In this document: positions 52,188 through 60,880 of the stretch, in pieces
How the letters are laid out: each line of letters starts with the position of its first letter
Position numbering within the stretch: the stretch's first letter is position 1
NCBI RefSeq assembly: GCF_963665245.1
Contig: NZ_OY762269.1
Coordinates: 1,240,001 to 1,304,000, forward strand
Direction: 5' to 3'
Length of the DNA: 64,000 bases
Source: an uncultured Paludibaculum sp.
GTDB lineage: Bacteria; Acidobacteriota; Terriglobia; Bryobacterales; Bryobacteraceae
Position numbers and translations under genes: made by a program
Notes under the pieces: generated by a model
Told to the model about the DNA's origin: nothing
What the model saw: only the letters and a program-made list of their open reading frames with translations
Database searches by the model: none

Positions 52188-52315
52188 CACCCTCCAGTAT
52201 GCGCGGCCTCTGATGGAACCTGGGAACCAAGCGTCCTCCCAGGAGGCCCTATCATGCCAAGAAGTCCTGGTTTCCGCCGCAACAATTGCAGGTCGGACGC
52301 ATTCCCCTGCGGCGC

Positions 52316-52442
52316 CCATTGAAGACGCGCCACGAACCGGCGCCCGCTTACTGACGTGCGCCGTTCGCAACGAGCGGAGACCCCTCCCTGACGGTCGGGG
52401 TTCGTTGCGGCTTCATCCGCTTTGGCGGCCCGCAGGGCCATG
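52316..52442 (-). repeat. Dispersed repeat copy R3 (DGRGS-type family)
   Basis: On the minus strand starts with CATGGCCCTGCGGGCCGCCA, AAGCGGATGAAGCCGC and ends CGCGTCTTCAATGG; same cores as R1 (35143-35229). The plus strand translates to the PLPDGRGSLRLHPLWRPAGP string seen as spurious peptides in soil bacteria. Confidence 0.65.
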
Positions 52443-52517
52443 TGGGGACTCCATGGAGGTTCAAGGCTCGAGCCACAACCGAGGACTGCCCCCGGGGACT
52501 AACCGCCGGAGACGCCG

Positions 52518-53957
52518 GCCGAGGAGGTTATGTTCTAAGAGTTCTGCAAAAGCAAAGAGGGCCATGGTAAGCCTTTCTGATCCGTATCGCAGCGGAAGGA
52601 AGGAAAGGACCAATGACCCGAAAGAAGGATACCGCGAACCGGGTGGACTGGAAAGCGGTGATGGCGGAAGACTCCGATTTCATGAAGGCGCTGGTGCAGA
52701 GCGTCGTGCAGCAGGTACTGGATGCCGAGATGGAGGAAACGCTCTGTGCGGCGCGGTCGGAGCGCACCCCGATGCGCACCGGCTATCGCAGCGGCTCCTA
52801 TGTCCGTGGGCTGGTGACGCGGGTCGGCCGCATTGAGCTGCGCGTGCCGCAGGACCGGCAAGGGCGCTTCCGGACCGAGGTCTTTGAGCGCTATCAGCGC
52901 AGCGAAAAGGCGCTGGTCGGGGCGCTGGCCGAGATGTACGTGCAGGGCGTGTCGACGCGCAAGGTGAAGGCGATCACCGAGGAACTATGTGGGCATGAGT
53001 TTTCGGCCTCGACGATCAGCCGGATCAACCAGACGATGGACGAGGAACTGGAGAAGTTCGCGACGCGGCCGCTGGAGGAGGACTATCCGTTTCTGATCCT
53101 GGACGCGCGCTACGAAAAGGTGCGCGAGGACGGCGTGATCCGGAGCCGGGCGGTGCAGGTGGCGATCGGGGTGAACTGGGACGGGCGGCGCTGCATCCTG
53201 GCCGTGGAACTGGCCAACCGGGAGAGCGCGTCGAGCTGGCGCGAGTTTCTGGTGAAGCTGCGGCAGCGGGGGCTGCGCGGAGTGGAACTGGTTGTCAGCG
53301 ACGATCACGCGGGCCTGAAGCGTGCGATTGCCGAGGTCGTGCCGGAGGCCGCCTGGCAACGGTGCTACGTGCACTTCCTGCGCAATGCGCTGGACCATCT
53401 GCCGCGCAAGGCCGACGACGATTGTCTGACCGAGTTGCGCTGGATCTACGACCGCCGCAACCTGGCCGAGGCGCGGCAGGATCTGGCGGCATGGCTGAAG
53501 AAGTGGGAATCGCGCTACGCCAGATTGTGCCAGTGGGTGGAGGAGCAGATCGAGGAGACGCTGACGTTTTACCGTCTGCCGCAGGCGCACCACAAGCATC
53601 TGAAGTCGACGAACATGCTGGAGCGACTGAACGAGGAGCTCAAACGCCGGACCCTGGTGGTGAGGATCTTCCCGAATGCGGCGAGCTGCCTGCGGCTGGT
53701 GCGAGCGCTGGCGGTGGAGATCCACGAGGACTGGGTGGAAGCGACGCGCTATCTGAACATGGAGGAGCTGAAAGAGCACAAGAAGCAGCTACTGCGCGAT
53801 ATACAGCCCGCCGCCTGAAGGCGGCCGGGGGTGACTACAGGGTTGAGTGGAGGCGGGGACTCGCTGCCCCCGCCTCCACACCTCCACCCCCGCTCAACCA
53901 GAAGGCTCCATGAAGCTCAGTGCTTTTGCAGAACTTGACAGACACAACTGCCGAGGA
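52518..53957 (+). mobile_element. IS256-family insertion sequence with 8-bp target duplication
   Basis: Element 52526-53949 (1424 bp) between direct repeats GCCGAGGA at 52518-52525 and 53950-53957. Terminal inverted repeats share AGTTCTGCAAAAGCA (15 perfect) with GTT-TGT outside and GAG inside, about 34 bp in all. An 8-bp duplication is usual for IS256. Confidence 0.82.
52613..53818 (+). CDS. IS256-family transposase (401 aa)
   Basis: Mutator-type DDE transposase. N-terminal MEETLCAARSERTPMRTGYR, RSGSYVRGLVTRVGRIELRV, LYVQGVSTRKVK-type segment (AEMYVQGVSTRKVKAITEEL). Catalytic Asp in FLILDARYEKVRE (near 161), Asp in ELVVSDDHAGLKRAI (near 227) and Glu in NMLERLNEELKRRTLVVRIF (near 340); WQRCYVHFLRNAL near 250 is the family CxxH site. 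Complete; probably active. ATG 52613; AAAGGA lies 6-11 nt upstream. Confidence 0.94.
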   Translation: MTRKKDTANRVDWKAVMAEDSDFMKALVQSVVQQVLDAEMEETLCAARSERTPMRTGYRSGSYVRGLVTRVGRIELRVPQDRQGRFRTEVFERYQRSEKALVGALAEMYVQGVSTRKVKAITEELCGHEFSASTISRINQTMDEELEKFATRPLEEDYPFLILDARYEKVREDGVIRSRAVQVAIGVNWDGRRCILAVELANRESASSWREFLVKLRQRGLRGVELVVSDDHAGLKRAIAEVVPEAAWQRCYVHFLRNALDHLPRKADDDCLTELRWIYDRRNLAEARQDLAAWLKKWESRYARLCQWVEEQIEETLTFYRLPQAHHKHLKSTNMLERLNEELKRRTLVVRIFPNAASCLRLVRALAVEIHEDWVEATRYLNMEELKEHKKQLLRDIQPAA

Positions 53958-54107
53958 CGTCGATGCTCACCGAACCGTCGACCTGGTCCGCCTCGCGTCC
54001 CGCGATTCTCCCTCATCCTCCCCCGCCAGCCAAACCCAGTTCAGTGGACCGGCAAATATCTCCAGAATCAACAAAAGTTCTCGGAGCGAACCCGCTTCCC
54101 GACCCAA

Positions 54108-55487
54108 TCAAGGCCGCCAAAGCCGTTCGATCTCCTCCAGGGTGTGGCCCTTGGTCTCCGGAGTGAACTTCGCCACCACCCAGATCGTCAACAGGCACAT
54201 GCACCCGTAGATGAGGAAAGCGCCCGTTGGACCCAATGCCGAGGCGATAGACAAGTAAGTAAAGGTGAGCACGACGCATGCCACCCACAACGCGACCGTC
54301 GCGATCGACATTGCCCGCCCTCGGATCCGGGTCGGGAAGATCTCGCTCAGCACCACCCACACCCCCGGACCCAGGCCCACGGCAAACGAAGCCGTGCAGA
54401 GAATCATCAGGGCCATGACGATCGTGGCATTCGGAGGCGTCCGCAGAAAGGCGAGCGCCAACCCCGCATGTGCGATCACCATGCCTCCGGCCGAGAACAT
54501 CAGCAGGGGGCGCCGCCCCAGTTTGTCGATCAGCCACAGCGCCACGATCGTCGACAGGCAATTCACCAGGCCAATAAAGACGTTGGCCCCAATCGCGGCC
54601 GACTGCGAATGTCCGCCCACCTGCTCTTTCAGGATCACTGACCCATAGAACAGGACTGTATTGACGCCGGTCCACTGCTGGAGAATCGCTAGGGCCACAG
54701 CCAGGATTAGCGCTCGACGATAACCTGGGGCCAGCAGTTCCGAAAGCGTTCCGCTCTCCTCCTGGATCACCTCGCGGATGGCCGCCAGTTCGACATCGGC
54801 CTGCGCCTGGCCGCTTACCTTGGCCAGCACTGCGTGCGCCTCGCTGTCCCGGCCTTTCTCGCATAGCCAGCGTGGGCTCTCCGGCACGAAGAACAACGCC
54901 ACCAGGAAGAACAACGATGGGATGGCCGCCACCGCGAACATCCAGCGCCACGCCTCCGGGCCCATCCACGAGAGGGTCCAATTCACCACATAGGCCAACA
55001 GGATGCCTGTCACGATGGCCATCTGGTTCAGCGAAACCAGCCGCCCGCGCATATGGGCGGGAGCCACCTCGGCGATATACAGCGGAGCCAGCAGCGACGC
55101 CATGCCGATGGCCACACCGCCGGCCACTCGTGCAAAGACGAACTCCGTAAGGTTCCGCGGCAGCGCGGCGCCCACCGAAGACAGCGCGAATAGCGCCGCG
55201 CAGAAGATCAGCACCTTCTTGCGGCCCAGCCGGTCGCTCCAGCCGCCGCCCAGTGCCGCGCCGACTACGCACCCCGCCAGAAGGCTGGACGCGGCGAACT
55301 CCGTCTGCAGTTCGGTCAGTGCGAACTGCTGCCGCAGGAACAGCAGGGCGCCGTTGATGACGGCGATGTCGAATCCAAACAGGAGCCCGGAGGTCGCGGC
55401 CACCATCGAAGCCAGGTAGACATAGACGCGGTTCACTGATACGGAAATAACGGGTGTGGAGACGGGCCGAATCATAGGGCCGGGCAT
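54108..55487 (-). CDS. Sugar-porter family MFS transporter (459 aa)
   Basis: Twelve-helix symporter for a monosaccharide, inner membrane. Sugar-porter signatures: LLFGFDIAVINGAL near 34-47, GWSDRLGRKKVLIF near 81-94, FVFARVAGGVAIGMASLLAP near 115-134, PLYIAEVAPAHMRGRLVSLN near 134-153, VPESPRWLCEKGR near 203-215, LQQWTGVNTVLFYG near 260-273, and FTPETKGHTLEEIERLW at the C-terminus. Between helices 6 and 7 is the usual cytoplasmic loop. Stands alone; IS256 lies just downstream and the gene is intact. Likely takes up sugars freed by polysaccharide breakdown. Confidence 0.94.
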   Translation of the reverse strand: MPGPMIRPVSTPVISVSVNRVYVYLASMVAATSGLLFGFDIAVINGALLFLRQQFALTELQTEFAASSLLAGCVVGAALGGGWSDRLGRKKVLIFCAALFALSSVGAALPRNLTEFVFARVAGGVAIGMASLLAPLYIAEVAPAHMRGRLVSLNQMAIVTGILLAYVVNWTLSWMGPEAWRWMFAVAAIPSLFFLVALFFVPESPRWLCEKGRDSEAHAVLAKVSGQAQADVELAAIREVIQEESGTLSELLAPGYRRALILAVALAILQQWTGVNTVLFYGSVILKEQVGGHSQSAAIGANVFIGLVNCLSTIVALWLIDKLGRRPLLMFSAGGMVIAHAGLALAFLRTPPNATIVMALMILCTASFAVGLGPGVWVVLSEIFPTRIRGRAMSIATVALWVACVVLTFTYLSIASALGPTGAFLIYGCMCLLTIWVVAKFTPETKGHTLEEIERLWRP

Positions 55488-55569
55488 GGCGCTGCCATCA
55501 TATCAGTAGCCTTTGTCCGAAAAGGAGGCCCGTCCGGCCCAGTTGCGGACCGCGACTGGCCACGTGTCG

Positions 55570-55657
55570 TCAGCTTTCAGCCGTCAGCCCTCAGCTCTCA
55601 GCTTTCAGGTACACCGGGGCGAGCTGATTGCTGAGTGCTGATTGCTGAGAGCTTGCC
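55570..55657. repeat. Heptamer inverted repeat, copy 1
   Basis: Left arm: six TCAG-based heptamers (TCAGCTT TCAGCCG TCAGCCC TCAGCTC TCAGCTT TCAGGTA). Right arm: GCTGATT GCTGAGT GCTGATT GCTGAGA GCT. Loop of about 15 nt around CACCGGGGCGAG. The arms are complementary in register, so a long imperfect stem forms. Confidence 0.75.
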
Positions 55658-55668
55658 GTATTTGCGAT

Positions 55669-55755
55669 GCAGCCGTCAGCCCTCAGCCCTCAGCTTTCAG
55701 CTACACCGGCGCGGGCTGATTGCTGAGGGCTGATCGCTGACCGCTGAGAGCTTGG
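55669..55755. repeat. Heptamer inverted repeat, copy 2
   Basis: Same structure as copy 1: GCAGCCG TCAGCCC TCAGCCC TCAGCTT TCAGCTA, loop CACCGGCGCGG, then GCTGATT GCTGAGG GCTGATC GCTGACC GCTGAGA GCT. Copies are joined by a 20-bp spacer. Confidence 0.75.
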
Positions 55756-55790
55756 TACCGCTACGCGCGCACACTTCCGAAACCATGTGC

Positions 55791-56720
55791 TCACGCCTGC
55801 GCGCCGCCCACAATCGTCTCCTGACGGAGCCTGCTCAGTTCGCGCCGCGCAATGCCCGCCCAGTAGCCCGCCGGATCGATTTTTAAGTAGGTGCGCCAGT
55901 GCCGGACAGCCTGCAGCAGGTCGCCGCGCCCCTGGTAGAGCAGCGCGATGTTGTAGTGCGCATCGGCGTAGTCGGGCTGGATCTCGAGCGCCTTTTTGTA
56001 GCAGGCCAGGGCCGGCGCCCACTGGTTCAACTCGTCGTGCAGGTTGCCCAGATTGAAGTGCGCGAGAGCATACTCCGGCTGCAACTCAATGGCCGCGCGG
56101 TACTCCCGTTCGGCTTCCGCCCATTTCTTCATATGGAAGTAGACCGTGCCCAGGTTCGCATGCGGGCCGGGAGCGTCCGGATTGCACTCAATCGCCTTTT
56201 GATAGGCGGCGACGATGTGCTCCGGCGGGCCGCCTGTCTGCTCCATTTCGATCGCCCGCTCGAACCATTTCTCCGCTTCACGCTGCCGCGCCGCCAGGGC
56301 GTCCGCCATCGTCTGCTCGGCTCTGTTGCCAGGGAATTGCAGAAGACGCCGGATTTCCGCCTGGTCGAAATCGAGCAGCAGTTGGCCCGTCAGGGGCTCC
56401 ATCTTGCGCCCGTCCACCTGCACGGCCAGGCGCCGGCCATCAGTAAAGATTTTTAATTCGCTCAGCGGATCGCGTACGTGCGCCAGCTTCTCGCGCAACG
56501 ATTCGAGGATCAGCCGGATGCGCTCCGGCCTCAGCCGCCTGCTGCGTAGCAGGCGCAGCGCCTTCAGCGCAACAAGATCTTGAAACTGATAAAGATCCAG
56601 GCGTTGCACGAAGCCGTGAGTTTCCCAATCGGTAAGGACCCTCTCCCCTACGTCCAGCAGCCGGCAAACCTCATCGCGGGAATACGTGCGTTTAGGCGCG
56701 GCATCAGACACGAGCGCCAT
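55791..56720 (-). CDS. MerR-type HTH fused to TPR repeats (309 aa)
   Basis: Residues 10-75 form a MerR-like winged helix: YSRDEVCRLLDVGERVLTDW, then ALRLLRSRRLRPERIRLILE. A spacer with KIFTDGRRLAVQVDGRKMEP follows. From about 145 come four to five TPR units (IVAAYQKAIECNPDAPGPHA, WAEAEREYRAAIELQPEYAL, WAPALACYKKALEIQPDYAD, LLQAVRHWRTYLKIDP). No effector domain of ordinary MerR type; the TPRs probably bind a protein partner. Known as a recurring layout in Acidobacteria; targets unknown. ATG 56720, divergent from feoA at 62 bp, so it could regulate iron uptake (inference only). Confidence 0.75.
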   Translation of the reverse strand: MALVSDAAPKRTYSRDEVCRLLDVGERVLTDWETHGFVQRLDLYQFQDLVALKALRLLRSRRLRPERIRLILESLREKLAHVRDPLSELKIFTDGRRLAVQVDGRKMEPLTGQLLLDFDQAEIRRLLQFPGNRAEQTMADALAARQREAEKWFERAIEMEQTGGPPEHIVAAYQKAIECNPDAPGPHANLGTVYFHMKKWAEAEREYRAAIELQPEYALAHFNLGNLHDELNQWAPALACYKKALEIQPDYADAHYNIALLYQGRGDLLQAVRHWRTYLKIDPAGYWAGIARRELSRLRQETIVGGAQA

Positions 56721-56767
56721 TGTAGCATCGGCGCCATGAGGATTAGGCGCGGCGTACCAAACGGGAG

Positions 56768-56773
56768 TATACT
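56768..56773 (+). promoter_or_regulatory. Probable -10 of feoAB
   Basis: TATACT (inside palindrome AGTATACT) ends 9 bp before the feoA ATG; no Shine-Dalgarno between, so the mRNA leader would be 0-3 nt. A -35 at proper distance is weak. No clear Fur box seen. Confidence 0.4.
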
Positions 56774-56782
56774 GGAATCGAA

Positions 56783-57049
56783 ATGCAACTCAGTGTCAAA
56801 AGTGGCGCTGCAGGAATAAGCGCCTGGACTCTGGCCGACCTTCGGGATAACGAGGAAGCCATGCTCGACCATATCGAGCTGCCCACTGACTTCGCCCTCC
56901 GCCTCATGGAGCTTGGGTTCCTCCCTGGGCATTCCGTCTCCGCCGCACACACCGCGCCCGGTGGCGATCCGCGGGTCTTCCGGGTCGACGGCGGCGAGAT
57001 CGCTCTCCGCCGTGAAACTGCCAGACATATCTTCCTAAGAAAGCACTGA
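56783..57049 (+). CDS. feoA: FeoA-type ferrous iron transport accessory protein (88 aa)
   Basis: Small SH3-like cytoplasmic protein that binds and tunes FeoB. LADLRDNEEAMLDHIELPTD near 17-36, ALRLMELGFLPGHSVSAAHT near 38-57 and ...DPRVFRVDGGEIALRRETAR.. near 62-81 match the family (RLxELGFxPG, ..ALRRxxAxxI). A little longer at the N-terminus than usual. Followed by feoB after 4 bp. Confidence 0.9.
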   Translation: MQLSVKSGAAGISAWTLADLRDNEEAMLDHIELPTDFALRLMELGFLPGHSVSAAHTAPGGDPRVFRVDGGEIALRRETARHIFLRKH

Positions 57050-57053
57050 TTCA

Positions 57054-58949
57054 ATGAGCGACTGCCACGACTGTGGGATCGCAAAAACCGCTCCCGCCGT
57101 CGGTGTAGTACCCCCAGCCAAAGCAACCGTCCAACGACTGGTCGCCATTGTGGGCCCGCCCAACTCAGGCAAATCCACACTATTTAATAGACTTACGGGG
57201 CTGAGGCAGAAAGTCGCCAACTTCCCCGGCGTCACGGTCGAACACCGCCTGGGCAAAGCCCACCTGCCAGGCCATCACGACGTAGACCTCGTCGACCTTC
57301 CGGGTGTCTACAGTCTGCAGCCGCGTTCCGAGGACGAGCGAGTCACGTTTGATGTCCTCCACGGGAAGAGAGACGGGCTGCGAGCACCGGATGCGGTTGT
57401 GGTCGTTCTCGACTCTACCAATCTCAGCCGCCACCTACCGCTGGTCGCGTCGATCCTCAGTCTGCGCCTGCCCACCTTCGTGGTCCTGAACATGGCCGAC
57501 GACCTGCGCCAGCGCGGCGGCAGCGTCGAGGTCGAGTCCCTGGCCAATGAGCTTGGTGTCCCGGTGGCGTTGATCAGCGCCAGCACTGGAGAAGGTGTCA
57601 GTTCGGTGTTGCGCTTCCTCACCGGCGGCATCGCCATCCCAAAGCCGGTGGAACTGCCGGTCCTGAACGATCTGCCGGCCTGCCGCCAGTGGGCGCGGCG
57701 CGTCTCGAATGACTCCGGCTACACTCGTCCCGCTCCACCCATTTGGACCCGCCGCCTGGACGGCGTGTTTCTTCACCCCATTTGGGGGCCGCTCATCTTC
57801 ATTCTGGTCGTTGGCGCGGTGTTTCAGACCATCTTTACCGGCGCCCGTCCGCTGATGGAAGGTGTCCAGGCGGCCATCGGCGCTTCGGGGCAATGGCTTC
57901 GTGGTGCTCTGCCCGACAACGTCCTCAGGTCCCTGCTCATCGACGGTATCTGGAGCGGCGTGGGCGCCGTCATCGTCTTCCTGCCGCAGATTCTTCTGCT
58001 CTTTCTGTTCATCGCCGTACTGGAAGATTCCGGCTACTTGGCCCGGGCGGCGCTGATCGCTGACCGCACCATGGCCCGTGCCGGCCTGCAGGGCAAGAGC
58101 TTCATTCCGCTGTTGTCGGCTTATGCCTGCGCCGTCCCGGCCATCATGGCCACGCGCACCATCGAGAGCAAACGCGATCGCATCGCCACCATCCTGGTCG
58201 CCCCGTTCATGACCTGCTCGGCCCGGCTGCCGGTCTACACGCTCATCATTGCCGCGTTTATACCTGACAAGCCGTTCATTGGGCCGTTCATCCATACCCG
58301 TGCCGCCGCCATGATGGGGTTGTACGTTCTTGGCTTTGCCGCCGCCGTCTTCACCGCTCGCGTCCTGAAGTCCTCGATTCTCAAAAGCGAGCGGACGCCG
58401 TTCGTGCTGGAAATGCCCGCCTACCGCATGCCCACCTGGAATTCCATCGGGCTGCGGCTGCTCGACCGGACCAAGGCATTTCTCAAGCGTGCAGGCACAG
58501 TCATCCTTGGTGTTTCCGTCATCCTTTGGATCCTGTGCAGCGTACCCACAATCGACGGCAAGGCGCCGCCTATCGAGCAGAGTCTGGCGGGAACGCTGGG
58601 CCGCACCATTGAACCCCTGATCAAGCCTCTTGGATTCAACTGGAAAATCGGGATTGGCCTTATCACCTCGCTGGCCGCCCGGGAGGTGATTGTCGGTACC
58701 TTGGGCACCATCTACGGTATGGAGCCCGACCGGGATGCAGCGGGACTACAGGCCGCCTTGCATCGCGACCTGACGTTCGGCGGTGCGTTGGCGCTGCTGG
58801 TGTTCTTCGCCTTCTCCATGCAGTGCATGTCGACCCTGGCGGTCGTTCGGCGTGAGACCGGCGGCTGGAAATGGCCGGCGATTCAGTTCACCTATATGGG
58901 CGTACTCGCCTACATCTGTGCCTTCGTGGTGAATCGGATCTGGGGCTAA
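57054..58949 (+). CDS. feoB: FeoB ferrous iron transporter (631 aa)
   Basis: Inner-membrane Fe(II) transporter with cytoplasmic GTPase. G1 GPPNSGKST near 34-42, G2-region NFPGVTVEH near 57-65, G3 VDLPGVYSL near 80-88, G4 NMAD near 144-147. Then GATE regions with LIDGIWSGVGAVIVFLPQIL near 297-316, YACAVPAIMATRTIES near 357-372 and the second Cys gate TCSARLPVYTLIIAAF near 392-407; final helices at 580-625. Shorter than E. coli FeoB (773 aa): the C-terminal cytoplasmic tail is missing. A Cys-rich prefix (CHDCG, residues 4-8) is unusual and may bind metal. Confidence 0.95.
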   Translation: MSDCHDCGIAKTAPAVGVVPPAKATVQRLVAIVGPPNSGKSTLFNRLTGLRQKVANFPGVTVEHRLGKAHLPGHHDVDLVDLPGVYSLQPRSEDERVTFDVLHGKRDGLRAPDAVVVVLDSTNLSRHLPLVASILSLRLPTFVVLNMADDLRQRGGSVEVESLANELGVPVALISASTGEGVSSVLRFLTGGIAIPKPVELPVLNDLPACRQWARRVSNDSGYTRPAPPIWTRRLDGVFLHPIWGPLIFILVVGAVFQTIFTGARPLMEGVQAAIGASGQWLRGALPDNVLRSLLIDGIWSGVGAVIVFLPQILLLFLFIAVLEDSGYLARAALIADRTMARAGLQGKSFIPLLSAYACAVPAIMATRTIESKRDRIATILVAPFMTCSARLPVYTLIIAAFIPDKPFIGPFIHTRAAAMMGLYVLGFAAAVFTARVLKSSILKSERTPFVLEMPAYRMPTWNSIGLRLLDRTKAFLKRAGTVILGVSVILWILCSVPTIDGKAPPIEQSLAGTLGRTIEPLIKPLGFNWKIGIGLITSLAAREVIVGTLGTIYGMEPDRDAAGLQAALHRDLTFGGALALLVFFAFSMQCMSTLAVVRRETGGWKWPAIQFTYMGVLAYICAFVVNRIWG

Positions 58950-58955
58950 GCCCAA

Positions 58956-60170
58956 TTACTTCAATACTTCCCGCGACATGCGGGCGAGCGAATCGCGCAT
59001 CGACTGCAACTCTCCGCCTTCCTCTGAATCCTCGGCATCCGGCGCGAACAGCGCGGCCGACCGGGCCACGAAGTTGGGCTGGCGCACCATCTCCACGAAG
59101 ACCGATACGAGTTCAGGATCGCGCCAACCCATCTCGGATTCCTTGCAGAGCATCCTGACGGCCTCGTCCGGAGCGAATGCGGACTTGTAGCTGCGGCGCG
59201 AGGTCAGGGCGTCGTAGATGTCCGCGAGTTGCAGAATTCTGGCGAGCAACGGAATCTGCTCCCCCGCCAACCCGTCCGGGTACCCCGATCCATCCCATTT
59301 CTCGTGATGGTTGCGAATGATCGGCAGCACGGGCGTCAGCGTGCGCATGCGGCGGCAGATCTCCTCGCCCTTCCACGTATGCGACCGCATTATGGTCCAT
59401 TCCGGCTCCGTCAACACACCCCGTTTGAACAGGATAGCGTCCGGGATGGCGATCTTGCCCACATCGTGCAGGAATCCGCCCCTGTAGAGTGCGACCAAGT
59501 CCTCTTCGGGCAGCCCCAGTGCCGTGCCCAGGGCCACGCTCATCGCGGCTAGCCGCTGGCAGTGGTTCCCCGTCTCTTTGTCCCGCTGTTCCACGGTCTG
59601 CGCCAAGGCGAACAGGATGGTCTCCGCCTCTTCCAACGAGTCGATGGTGCGCTTGTTGCGCAGCATCGTCCGGATCCGCGTGCGGACCACGGCGGGCTGC
59701 AGCGGCTTGATCAGGAATTCGTCGGCGCCCGACTCCAGCCCTGCCACTTCGTTGTCGATGCCTTGCACGCTGGTGAGGATCAGGAATGGAATCAACCGGG
59801 TGCGACGGTCCGCTTTTACCTGGCGGCAGAACTCAAAGCCGCCGTACATCGGGTGGCCATGGGCCGGCATCATCATGTCGGCGATGATGAGATCCACGGG
59901 TTCCCGCCGCAGAATCTGGAATGCATCCGCCGGATTCCTGGCGTCCAGCAGGCGATATGGACCTGCTTTGAGAATCCCCTTGATCAACTGGCGGTTGATG
60001 TCGACGCTATCGACCAGCAGAATCGTCGCCCGGCCCAGCGATTCACTGACGAGCGCGCTGGCCGGCAGGAACAACCGCGTCACTTCGGGTGCTTCCGCCT
60101 CGGGTGCCGCATCGACCTGCGGTGCAATGAGCTTGTGCGAATCCATCTTCGTCCTGTTCTCACTCTCCAT
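58956..60170 (-). CDS. Response regulator with HD-GYP domain, probable c-di-GMP phosphodiesterase (404 aa)
   Basis: Receiver domain at about residues 40-165: ATILLVDSVDINRQLIKGIL, phosphoacceptor Asp in LIIADMMMPAHG (near 97) and Lys in EFLIKPLQP (near 150). The HD-GYP domain (190-370) has the metal site HDVGKIAIPDAI (near 230) and the HHEKWDGSGYPDGLAGEQIP (near 283-302) that defines the c-di-GMP-cleaving type. Similar to RpfG. It has no adjacent histidine kinase. Converges with feoB (6 bp between stops). Confidence 0.92.
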   Translation of the reverse strand: MESENRTKMDSHKLIAPQVDAAPEAEAPEVTRLFLPASALVSESLGRATILLVDSVDINRQLIKGILKAGPYRLLDARNPADAFQILRREPVDLIIADMMMPAHGHPMYGGFEFCRQVKADRRTRLIPFLILTSVQGIDNEVAGLESGADEFLIKPLQPAVVRTRIRTMLRNKRTIDSLEEAETILFALAQTVEQRDKETGNHCQRLAAMSVALGTALGLPEEDLVALYRGGFLHDVGKIAIPDAILFKRGVLTEPEWTIMRSHTWKGEEICRRMRTLTPVLPIIRNHHEKWDGSGYPDGLAGEQIPLLARILQLADIYDALTSRRSYKSAFAPDEAVRMLCKESEMGWRDPELVSVFVEMVRQPNFVARSAALFAPDAEDSEEGGELQSMRDSLARMSREVLK

Positions 60171-60269
60171 CGGCCGAATCAGCAGGCCGCTTTAGCCGGA
60201 ACCGGAGGACTTAGTACTAGTTGGCCAAACCGAGCAAGGACAGGCGCAAGGAATGCTACCTTCAAGTAC

Positions 60270-60875
60270 ATGAGTCGCTATCTGCTCAGCTTGTTGACGA
60301 TCTTTGCCACTCCGTTGGTCGCACAGCAACTCGCCCAGGGAGAAAGGGACTATGCTCTCAGTGCGCTTCATGCCTCCCGGAAGCTGATGCTCGACACCGT
60401 CTCGGGCCTCAGCGAGGCGCAGCTCAAATGGAAGCCCGCCCCGAATGTCTGGTCGGTGATGGAGGTTGCGGAGCACATCGAAGTCACCGAAGAGACGCTC
60501 CCTCAAGTGGTTGCGACGGCAATGAAAGCTCCGGCCACGCCCGGGAAGAAGAAGGCAGATCCCCGTCAGACGGACTATGCGTTGATGAAGAACGTCCCTT
60601 TGCGGGTCAACAAAGGCCAGGCACCGGAGAGCATTCAGCCGAAAGGGCGTTTCAAGACGATGGCCGATCTGGTCGCGGCGTTCCGCACCGCCCGGGACCG
60701 CAACATCACCTACATTCGCGAAACCAACGATGACCTGCGGGACCATTTCAGCACTCATCCCGCACTCGGTGAGCTGGACGGCTTGCAGTGGTACATCCTG
60801 ATCGCCGCCCACACGGAACGCCACGTCAATCAGATGAAGGAAGTGATGGCCAATCCGGGGTTCCCGAAGAAGTAA
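60270..60875 (+). CDS. Exported DinB-superfamily protein (201 aa)
   Basis: Signal peptide LLSLLTIFATPLVA at residues 4-18. Four-helix DinB/YfiT fold: YALSALHASRKLMLDTVSGL, WSVMEVAEHIEVTE near 70-83 (the family His), MADLVAAFRTARDRN near 130-145, YILIAAHTERHVNQMKEVMA near 174-193 with the HxxRHxxQ metal site (His180, His184). Enzymes of this fold use metal to transfer thiols or open epoxides; the export signal is less usual. ATG 60270. Convergent with the next gene at 5 bp. Confidence 0.82.
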   Translation: MSRYLLSLLTIFATPLVAQQLAQGERDYALSALHASRKLMLDTVSGLSEAQLKWKPAPNVWSVMEVAEHIEVTEETLPQVVATAMKAPATPGKKKADPRQTDYALMKNVPLRVNKGQAPESIQPKGRFKTMADLVAAFRTARDRNITYIRETNDDLRDHFSTHPALGELDGLQWYILIAAHTERHVNQMKEVMANPGFPKK

Positions 60876-60880
60876 ACCTT

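Larger units (their letters stand above)
55488..55790. other. Intergenic region with two heptamer-built hairpins
   Basis: About 300 bp between the MFS and MerR-TPR genes (both minus strand). Holds the two repeats at 55570-55657 and 55669-55755; nothing else seen. Confidence 0.6.
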
